This document shows, piece by piece, positions 25,387 through 34,500 of a DNA stretch of 64,000 nucleotides (the stretch's first letter is position 1; each line of letters opens with the position of its first letter). The position numbers and the translations under genes are program-made. The notes beneath the pieces are model-generated. The model was not told where the DNA came from, did not search any database, and saw only the letters and a program-made list of their open reading frames with translations. Where the stretch lies: NCBI GenBank assembly GCA_002337145.1, contig DDFK01000003.1:248001-312000 (forward strand), written 5' to 3'. Origin of the DNA: Chitinophagaceae bacterium UBA1930 (GTDB taxonomy: Bacteria; Bacteroidota; Bacteroidia; Chitinophagales; Chitinophagaceae).

Positions 25387-25418
25387 CAAAAATATGGCAA
25401 AGCGGAAAACTTACCAAA
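25387..25418 (-). promoter_or_regulatory. Consensus promoter, TTTG-N20-TATTTTTG, in the gap before the TPR gene
   Basis: On the minus strand TTTG (plus-strand 25415-25418) and TATTTTTG (25387-25394) are separated by 20 bases. Both boxes match the Bacteroidota consensus fully. It is the best promoter match I found in the window and points toward the hairpin at 25305-25328 and the TPR gene. Confidence 0.6.
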
Positions 25419-25510
25419 AAGGCCAGTCGGGGCTACGGCTCATTTTGTGGTTTTTACTCCAATCTTGCTGTAGGTCCAAACTTGTTGAATGCTTTTTTAG
25501 ACAACTTTAA

Positions 25511-25551
25511 ATAAAAAGCAGGATGCGGTTCCGGGGGACTGCATCCTGCTT
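25511..25551 (-). terminator. Rho-independent terminator after the PID-CTERM gene
   Basis: The 11-bp perfect stem AAGCAGGATGC / GCATCCTGCTT (25516-25526 and 25541-25551), with GGT/ACT able to add one or two inner pairs, is followed on the minus strand by TTTTTATTT. It should end the transcript of the type A cargo and the PID-CTERM mini-protein. Confidence 0.8.
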
Positions 25552-25572
25552 CATGAAGTTTTTCGGTTTATT

Positions 25573-25773
25573 CTATTTCTTCCTGCTTTCCTTTACTTTC
25601 TTGATGCCATAGCCAACACCTGCGGCTACCAGCAAAGAAAGGCCACCATCAACAGGTACGTCATCGCCCACATCGTCGCCAAAGCCAGGTTGTGCATGTA
25701 GCAATGTTGGCAAGCAGGCTACCAATATAATGGCCAGTATATAAATAAGTTTTTTATTGTTGTGCATATACAT
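25573..25773 (-). CDS. Small secreted protein with PID-CTERM-like sorting tail
   Basis: A 66-residue protein made of a signal peptide (about 1-28, ending LLHAQP), a very short acidic stretch (GFGDDVGDDV) and a C-terminal tripartite tail: PVDGG, a hydrophobic run LSLLVAAGVGYG and the basic cluster KKVKESRKK. This matches what I know as the PID-CTERM sorting signal of Bacteroidota, likely recognised by a membrane processing enzyme of exosortase type. The mature region is almost absent, so the protein is nearly all sorting signals. It begins only 3 bp after the type A T9SS cargo gene and shares its terminator. A second ATG at 25767 is possible. The function is unknown. Confidence 0.75.
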   Translation of the reverse strand: MYMHNNKKLIYILAIILVACLPTLLHAQPGFGDDVGDDVPVDGGLSLLVAAGVGYGIKKVKESRKK

Positions 25774-25776
25774 AAT

Positions 25777-28368
25777 TTATTGAATGATGAATTTGATTGC
25801 TTTTGTTTCTTTGCCACTTACCAGTTGTACAATGTATATGCCTTTGGCAAATTGTTTAACCGGTATGGTTTGCTGGCCATTGCTAACCTTTCCGCAGTTG
25901 ATGTTTTTAACCACAACACCTGCTTCGTTAAGTATGGTTATTGTGGTAGCTTCCGCGGTTGCATTGCTAAAGGAAACCTTCACCACATCGGTTGCCGGGT
26001 TGGGCGACAGTTCAACGGTCAGGCCATTCACAATAGCGATGGTTTGCTTGCTGGTCCTTGTTACCAATTCAAACCTGTTTTCTCCTTGGCTTGCGGCATC
26101 TGCCGTTACAACAAAATCGTACTGCATGCCTGCACTCAATTTCGTTTCTGTGCCCAGGTATTTATCTTTCAAATAAAGCTCATAGTCATTGCCTATGTTC
26201 AGGTTGCTTACAACAATACTGTATGGTTTTGCTGTTTTGCTTGTAATGCCTATTGGCACTATCATATCAGCATCCAACGGTCTAACATCTACTGCCAGTT
26301 CCTTGTGGTCTGCTGTAATGCTATAAAAGCTCAGGTCGCTATTACGGAACTTGGTACCATCCAGGATATTGTCCATTAATGGTGTTGATTTTTTATCAAA
26401 GAACATCGTAAACCTGTCGTACAGTTTATTGTCCGATGTAATGTTAAGCACCAACAATTGCTTCGTATCCATCTGTCTTAACATCATGGTTGTATCGGTC
26501 GATACTTTGTCACTTTCCTTAAACGTGATGCTTTCGCTTGCTGCAGTTGTTCTTACAAAGAAAGAGCCCGATGAAGGCAGTGCGTAGCCACCTGTTCCGA
26601 ATGTATAGGTAAGATAGGCCCCAGCAGTACCCATACGGGAATCCCATATCCAGAAATTGTTGTTCACACCTGCGGTAGTGGAAACAGTGGTAACATCAAT
26701 TGGGGAGATATATGGATTGGACACCATGTTGTAGCCCGAAGTATCGCCAAGCACAAGGTTCTTTACAAAGTTTCCGGTAGGGTTCAAAGTACCTGAAACA
26801 CTAATGGTCACATCCTGCGGTGTTGCATAAGGCAAAGTGAAAATGCCTGCTTGTGCTTTCTTTCCCCTTACAAACAAACGGAAGCCATTGCCGGGTTCTA
26901 TTGTTTGTGTTGCTGCTGTATAGGCTTTCCAACCTAAATCGGCAGTAGTGCTTTCATTGCCATAAATGGGATCGTAGTAAAAAGAGCTCGGGTTGAGGTT
27001 CACATCATTGGTAAATCCTGCAAATGTGCCTGCAGCACCCGTAATATCAAGATCGTTGGCATATTGCGACAATGCAGTGGATGTGCTGAATGGGTGACCT
27101 ATAAAACGGAAGGCCCTTTGGCCACCTGTTATGAAACGCTCAACAGTAACCGTACCGTTAATGCTGCCTGCCGAATTGGCCATACGTGCAGTACCCAAAG
27201 ATGTTGACTGGAACACCAGTCCTGCATTTGCATTTATCGTTACCACTTTACCTGTAGGAACCGTGATGGCAACTGCGGGTGCAATCTTCAAAGTATCACC
27301 TGCAGTTGTAATGGTTGTATTGCCAATGGTAATATCTGCCGTGGCAGTTACAATATGATTGATGATGGTATTGGTTGCATTTTCGGTAGGTACCAGTGTT
27401 GCAGCAAACCATGTGCTATTGTCATGAGAGGATTCCCATGTAGCTGCTGCGTTCCAGTTGCCATTCTGTTTGGAACGGAAGTAATCGGTTGCGGCAGATA
27501 CATCGCTGATAACAATATTGCCAGATGTTGCACCTGTAAGTCCAGATGATGCCGCACTGATGGTATAGGTACCTGCGGCATTGAATTTAAGATCGTTAAA
27601 AGTAGCAACACCATTCACCGCTGCTTTGGTAACAGTGCCTGAAAGTGTACCTGTACCGGTTGCCTTGGCAATAGTGATGTTGGAGGTATAAGTATTGTCA
27701 ACAGAGTTGTCGGCCTTGCGTGCCTCTACTGTAAATGAAGCAAGGTTTGTATTGATGGTACCAGTTGAAGGTGTACTTACCAACGCAAGCTTTGTTGCAC
27801 CTGCAACCACAGCTGTATAAGTACCTGAAATAACCAATGTTCTTGTTTTGCTGTAACCGCCGCCAGATTCACTACCTGTTTTCGACTTCGTTACATTAAT
27901 AGTGCATGAATTACCAGCTGTAGTAACAAAACTACCCGTTAAAGAACCTATAGTTCCAGAGCCGCTACAACTGCTAGAAGTACCAATACTAGTAACTGTT
28001 GAAGTAGCCGTTGTAAAATTAGCATTGCTGCTACTTATTTGAAATTGATAACCCTTTAAACCCGCACTGCTGGCATATGCTGTGCCGGTTATAGAAGTAA
28101 TGGTAAAATTATACCCTGCTTTGGCAGCTATGGTTGTTACGTAAGAAGTAATACCATCGCCCGTGGATGAGCAGGTAGCATCTACCCCGTTATAGGCGGT
28201 ACTATTGGTAAGTGCCACCGTAAAAAGGGTTGAAGGGTTTGCAACTGCCCCTGTGGTACCAGCCCCCCCAAGACCCGTATAGGTAATGGTAAAAGCAGTT
28301 TGCCCCCATACATTCCCTGCAAACAGGCTACAGAACAGTAAAAAGAAAACAGTATATTTTGTTTTCAT
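25777..28368 (-). CDS. Secreted protein with T9SS type A sorting domain
   Basis: An 863-residue surface or secreted protein. The signal peptide is at about 1-23 (ending VWGQ). A Ser/Thr/Gly-rich beta region follows, with an invasin/Ig-like segment around 200-290 (TKLALVSTPSTGTINTNLAS...GTYTISAASSGLTGA). From about 300 there is a DYFRSKQNGNWNAAATW module that I often see in Bacteroidota surface proteins. The last ~80 residues are a type A sorting domain (VELSPNPATDVVKVSF ... GIYIVQLVSG ... IKFIIQ), which directs export by T9SS and removal or anchoring at the surface. No enzymatic motif was found. It is followed directly by the PID-CTERM gene. Upstream I see no strong promoter. Confidence 0.88.
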   Translation of the reverse strand: MKTKYTVFFLLFCSLFAGNVWGQTAFTITYTGLGGAGTTGAVANPSTLFTVALTNSTAYNGVDATCSSTGDGITSYVTTIAAKAGYNFTITSITGTAYASSAGLKGYQFQISSSNANFTTATSTVTSIGTSSSCSGSGTIGSLTGSFVTTAGNSCTINVTKSKTGSESGGGYSKTRTLVISGTYTAVVAGATKLALVSTPSTGTINTNLASFTVEARKADNSVDNTYTSNITIAKATGTGTLSGTVTKAAVNGVATFNDLKFNAAGTYTISAASSGLTGATSGNIVISDVSAATDYFRSKQNGNWNAAATWESSHDNSTWFAATLVPTENATNTIINHIVTATADITIGNTTITTAGDTLKIAPAVAITVPTGKVVTINANAGLVFQSTSLGTARMANSAGSINGTVTVERFITGGQRAFRFIGHPFSTSTALSQYANDLDITGAAGTFAGFTNDVNLNPSSFYYDPIYGNESTTADLGWKAYTAATQTIEPGNGFRLFVRGKKAQAGIFTLPYATPQDVTISVSGTLNPTGNFVKNLVLGDTSGYNMVSNPYISPIDVTTVSTTAGVNNNFWIWDSRMGTAGAYLTYTFGTGGYALPSSGSFFVRTTAASESITFKESDKVSTDTTMMLRQMDTKQLLVLNITSDNKLYDRFTMFFDKKSTPLMDNILDGTKFRNSDLSFYSITADHKELAVDVRPLDADMIVPIGITSKTAKPYSIVVSNLNIGNDYELYLKDKYLGTETKLSAGMQYDFVVTADAASQGENRFELVTRTSKQTIAIVNGLTVELSPNPATDVVKVSFSNATAEATTITILNEAGVVVKNINCGKVSNGQQTIPVKQFAKGIYIVQLVSGKETKAIKFIIQ

Positions 28369-28490
28369 AAGTGCGTTTTAATTGTTGTATGATAGTGTTG
28401 TTTTCACCGTAAAACTATCAGTCGAATGTTACCTTAAAAAAACCTTAAGATTATCGAAACATTATGCTATTGTTAACTGCATCGGGCCAA

Positions 28491-28526
28491 TAAAAAAGCG
28501 GTAGCACTTATATAAATGCTACCGCC
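28491..28526 (-). terminator. Strong terminator after the 2758-aa adhesin
   Basis: The perfect 9-bp stem GCGGTAGCA / TGCTACCGC (28498-28506 and 28517-28525) has a 10-base AT loop. On the minus strand it is followed by TTTTTTATT. It marks the end of the large T9SS cargo operon that begins at 43891. Confidence 0.85.
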
Positions 28527-28579
28527 CATTTTTAGTTGCAACCCTTATTGCATAAAGGTTACCGGGAAATCAAAATTTT

Positions 28580-31500
28580 CTACCGTATTAAATTAACCGA
28601 GCCTTTCTTGTCAACCACGCTTCCGTTCAGCAAGGTTATTTTGGCAACATATATATACACACCTACCGGCTGTTGCTTACCGTTTTGCGTACCGTCCCAA
28701 CCCCTGTTTATATCCTTTGTTTCAAACAGCATTTCGCCCCATTGGTTAAACACACGCATCTCTATACTTTGAATGGATGTGCCATAAATTTTCAGCACAT
28801 CGTTCTTGCCATCGTTGTTGGGCGTAAAGAAATTGGGAATGAACAGATCGTTGTTAATGGTTATTACTTGCACATTGATGCGGGCAGTATCTATACAGCC
28901 AGCAGCGGTTCTTCCTACTGCATAATATTCGCCGCTGTTGTGTGCAACAATGGTTTGGCTATTGGCTGTTTGGTTGGTAAACAAACCGGCAGGTTGCCAT
29001 GCAGTTATCTGGTACGGCATGGTTGAAGATGTAGCGAAAGTTACATTGTGCCCATTGGTTACAGGATTGGGTGTTGCCGTAATGTTCAGGTGAAACACCG
29101 GTTGTGCCGTAACAGTGGCGGTGGCTGTATTGACACATCCCAATGCACTTGTTGCAGTGGCCTGGTAAGGGCCACTTGTAGTGGGCGTTATGCTGATGCT
29201 GTTGATACCAGAAGCAAAACCTTGCCATTGTACAGTACCATTGCTTGTTGCCTGTAGTGTTATACTGTTTCCTAAACATACGGATGATGTTAATGGGCTT
29301 ACAGTTAATGTTGGCAATGGATTGACTGTTATGCTTATTGTAGTTGCTGTGGCACATTGCCCGGCAGTTGGTGTAAACGTGTAGGTTGCCGTACCTGCTG
29401 TAGCCGTATTAACAGCAGGGCTCCATGTACCGTTGATGCCATTGGTTGATGTTGCTGGCAGTACAGGTGCTGTTGCATTTTGGCATACAGCAGCAACAGG
29501 TGCAAAAGTTGGTACAGTTGGGGCAGCTACCGTTACCTGTACAGTGGCCGCGGTACCGCATTGCCCGGTAGATGGTGTAAATGTATAGGTTGCCGTACCT
29601 ACTGTAGCTGTGCTTATTGCTGGGCTCCATGTACCGCTGATACCATTGGTTGACGTTGTTGGCAATACGGGTGCCATTGCATTTTGACATACAGTAGCAA
29701 TAGGTGCAAAAGTTGGTGTAATAGGTGCATTCACCGTCATCTGTAATACATTGCTGTTGGCTGTTGCTGTTGTTACGCAGGCTTCGCTACTGGTCAATAC
29801 ACAGCTTATGTCATCGGTATTCGCCAATGTATTGGTAGCGTAGGTGGCCGATGTTGCCCCGGGAATTACTGTGCCGTTCCGCTTCCACACATAGGTTGGT
29901 GCAGTACCGCCATTGGTTGGTGTGGCGGTAAACGTAACCATTGTTCCCTGGCATATAGGGCTAACGGGATTTGAGCTGATAACCACTGCAGGCGTTAACA
30001 ATGCAAACTGTGCAGGTGTGCAACTTACACCCGTAACCACGCCACCAGGTGTTACCCAGTTTGATGTGGATGATGTCAATGCAAAATTCATCAATGTACC
30101 ATTCAGGTTGTTGCCACTTGCATCCGGCAAGGTTGTAACACCAGGGTTGGGCACACTTGCAAAACCCTGATTGAATTTGTAGTAAGCAATCAGCCCGTTT
30201 TGTGGCATCGTCAGTTCGCAATTCATTGTCTGTTGAATTTCCGTCTGGCACAAAGCCCTTTCCCATAAGCGAACCTCGTCTATCTTGCCATTAAAATATT
30301 CAGGCTGTGCCTGGTTCTGCCCAATCAATACCGGCGATGTACCTGTTGTTATAATTGCACCCGTTGTGTTAACGGAACCAATCAATACCCCATTCCTGTA
30401 AACCCTTTTTGTCTTTCCATCATAGGTTGCGGCCACATGCACCCATTGGTTTTCATAATCGGCTTTATTAATGGGCACATCAAGTTCTGCGTATGCAGTG
30501 CCGATTCCCAAACCAAAGGAAAGTATGGTACCGTGTTCCTGGAAGGAGAACAGGTGCCTACCGTTGCCATCTTCTTTCCTGTAAATTTCGTAGTAGGTAT
30601 TTGTATGTACGTCTCTCGGGTTTACCCATGCTTCAATGGTTATTTGCGATGCAGGTTTAAGCAAGGCACTGTGCGGTATGCTCACATAGTCATTCACACC
30701 ATCAAAGTCCAATGCAGAGGCAGGTACAGTAATACCATTGCCCTGTATGGCAAAGCTGAAAAGGGCCGTACTGCAACTATTGTTGTTGATGTTTACAGTA
30801 GCTGTTTTGACACCTGCATTGATTGGCGAGAAGCTTACAGTAAAAGTAGCTGAACCTCCCGGTGCAATGGGCGATGCGGGGGTGAGTATACCTACCGTAA
30901 ACAAAGATGCATCTGCACCGCTAATGGTTATACTGTTGATTGCAAGATTGGTTAAGCCAGTATTGGTAACCGTAAATGTATGGGTAACGGTGCTATTGGC
31001 ATTTACATTACCAAAATCGGTATTGTCTGTTGTAGTTGGTGAAATATCGCCGTTGGCAATCACCACGCTGTTGCCTGTTACCTGGTTTACCGGGCCGCCC
31101 ATGGTAACCGTAATTGCATTGCTGGTTACAGTAAGCGGATTGGCACAAGGGGCATTGCTGGTTAGCGTGCAGGTAATGGCATCGCCGGTAACTAAAGTAT
31201 TATCGGTATATGTGGCTGCATTGGTTCCTACATTGCCGCCATTCTTTTTCCATTGGTATATAGGTGCCGTTCCTCCATTGGTAATAGTTGCTGTAAAAGT
31301 AATAGGTGTGCCTGCACAAAGAATACCGGTTGGGCTGGCAACAATGCTTATAGTTGGCAGCACATTGGGCATTACCGTAATGATGCCTGCTGCCGTAACC
31401 TGTGTACAGGTACCTGTTGTGTTGATGGTGTAATTGAAAGTGCCCGGTGCAGTTGGCGTACCGCTTATGGTAAACACACCTGCGTTGTACACAGCAGTAA

Positions 31501-34500
31501 CACCTGCAGGCAGGCCAGTTATGTTTGCACCCGTACCACCACCACTAACTGTATATACAATATTTGCAATGGCTGTATTGATGCATACCGTTTGCACAAG
31601 GGTGGCCGTTGGCGAAGTGAGTACAATTGTCGCATCTGGGTTTACGGTTATGGTGCCAGTTACCGTTTTTTGTGCACAGCTTCCTGTTGTGGCAACAGTA
31701 TAGTTGAATGTGCCTGATGCAATAGGCGTACCGGCTATAGTAAATACGCCTGCATTGTATGTACCTGCCAGGCCAGCAGGCAAGCCAGCAACACTGGCCC
31801 CTGTGCCGCCGCCGCTAATTGCATAGGTAATATTGGTGATGGCAGTATTGATGCAAACTGTTTGTGCGTTGGTATTGGCAGCCGATGTCAATATTATAGT
31901 GGCATCGGGGTTTACTGTTATGGTACCCATTGCGGTTGCCTGTGCACAATTGCCCGTTGTGCTAACGGTGTAGCTGAAAGTACCCGTTGCAGTGGGTGTG
32001 CCACTAATGGTAAACAGGCCAGTACTGTATGTGCCTGTAACGCCCGAAGGCAAACCTGTAACAGTGGCTCCTGCACCACTGCCACCAATTGCATACACAA
32101 TATTGGTAATGGCTGTATTGATGCAAAGGGTCTGTGCACTGGTATTGGCAGCCGATGTCAATGTTATAGTAGCATCGGGGTTTACGGTTATGGTGCCTGT
32201 TGCAGTTGTTTGTGCACATGTGCCTGTTGTTGTTACAGTATAGTTGAATGTACCCGTTGCAGTTGGTGTACCACTTATAGTAAATACGCCTGCATTGTAA
32301 GCACCAGTTACACCCGCTGGCAAACCAGTAACGCCTGCACCTGTTCCACCACCTGCTATGGCATAGGTAATGTTTGTAATGGCATTGTTTACGCAAACTG
32401 TTTGTGCATTAGTATTGGTGGCTGATGTTAATGTTATGGTAGCATCAGGGTTTACCGTTATAGTTCCTGTTGCAGTTGCTTGCCCGCATGTACCTGTTGT
32501 GGTTACGGTATAATTAAAAGTACCTGTTACAGTTGGTGTGCCGCTTATGGTAAATGTGCCAGCATTGTAAGTACCTGTAATACCTGCCGGCAGGCCAGTA
32601 ACACCTGCTCCAGTGCCACCACCGGTTATGGCGTAAGTAATATTGGTTATTGCTATATTGATGCAGACAGCCTGTACATCTGTACCAATTGCAGAACTTA
32701 ATGCAATGGCTGCATTTGGTGTAACGGTTATCGTACCTGTTGCAGTGGTTTGCCCGCATGTACCCGTTGTAGTAACAGTGTAGTTAAAAGTACCTGTTAT
32801 AGTTGGTATGCCACTTATGGTAAACACACCAGCGTTGTACACGCCTGTTAATCCTGCAGGTAAACCAGCAACGTTCGCATTTGTTCCACCACCTGCTATT
32901 GCATAGGTAATATTGGTTACTGCTGTATTGATGCAAACTGTTTGGGCATTGGTGTTGGCAGCAGAAGTCAAAGTTATTGTTGCATCGGGCGTAACGATTA
33001 TAGTACCTGTTGCAGTAGTTTGCCCACATGTACCTGTTGTGGTAACAGTGTAGTTGAATGTACCTGTTGCCGTTGGCGTACCGCTTATGGTAAATACACC
33101 TGCATTATAAACGCCAGTCAGTCCCGCAGGAAGACCAGTAACACCTGCTCCTGTTCCGCCACCAGCTACTGCATACGTAATATTGGTTATTGCAGTATTG
33201 ATGCAAACTGTTTGGGCATCTGTGTTTACGGCCGATGTCAAGGTTATGGTGGCATCGGGTGTAAACGTTATAGTACCTGTTGCAGTGGTTTGCCCGCATG
33301 TACCTGTTGTGGTAACAGTGTAGTTAAAAGTGCCTGTTGTGGTTGGCGTGCCACTTATGGTAAACACACCAGCATTATAAACGCCAATCAATCCCGCAGG
33401 CAGGCCAGTAATACCTGCTCCTGTTCCGCCACCCGCTATTGCATAGGTAATATTGGTTATTGCGGTATTGATGCAAACTGTTTGCGTATTGGTATTTGCA
33501 GCCGATGTCAATGTAATTGTTGCATCGGGGGTAACGGTTATGGAACCAGTTGCAGTAGTTTGTACACAATTGCCTGTTGTTGTAATGGTATAATTAAAAG
33601 TACCTGTTGCAGTTGGTGTGCCACTTATGGTAAATATGCCTGCATTATAAACGCCGGTCAGTCCCGCAGGCAAACCAGTAATGCCTGCCCCTGTTCCGCC
33701 GCCTGCTATTGTGTAGGTAATATTGGTCAGCACGGTATTGATGCATAGCGTTTGGGCATTGGTATTTGCGGCTGATGTCAAGGTTATAGTGGCATCTGGA
33801 TTTACTGTTATAGTACCTGTTGCAGTGGTTTGCCCGCATGTGCCTGTTGTGGTAACTGTGTAGTTAAACGTACCAGTTGCAGTTGGGGTACCGCTTATCG
33901 TAAACATACCTGTATTGTAAACACCCGTCAATCCCGCAGGCAGGCCAGTAACACCTGCTCCTGTACCGCCACCCGCTATTATATAGGTAATGTTGGTCAA
34001 CACGGTATTGATGCATAACGTTTGTGTATTGGTATTTGCGGCTGATGTCAATGTAATTGTTGCATCCGGATTTACTGTTATGGTTCCTGTTGCTGTAACC
34101 TGTATGCAGGTGCCGGTTGTGGTAACAGTATAATGGAAAGTACCCGTTGCAGTTGGTGTGCCACTTATGGTAAACACACCTGCATTGTACGCACCTGCCA
34201 ATCCTGCTGGTAAACCAGTAACGCCTGCACCCATACCTCCACCGCCAATTGCATATACTATATTGGTGAGTGCAGTGTTAACGCAAAGCGTTTGTGCATT
34301 GGTGTTTGCAGCAGAGCTGAGTGCAATTGTTGCATCAGGCTTTATAATCATTGTACCTGTGGCCGTTGCCTGTGGTGTACAGGGCCCAGTTGTGGTAACG
34401 GTATAGTTAAACGTGCCCGTTACCGTTGGTGTACCGCTAATGGTAAACACACCTGCATTATATGTACCTGTTACACCCGCAGGCAAACCTGTAACGCCTG

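Noticed and set aside
25274..25510. 78-codon plus-strand open frame opposite the promoter/hairpin element
   Set aside because: It runs through a terminator hairpin and a consensus promoter of the other strand and has no recognisable feature.
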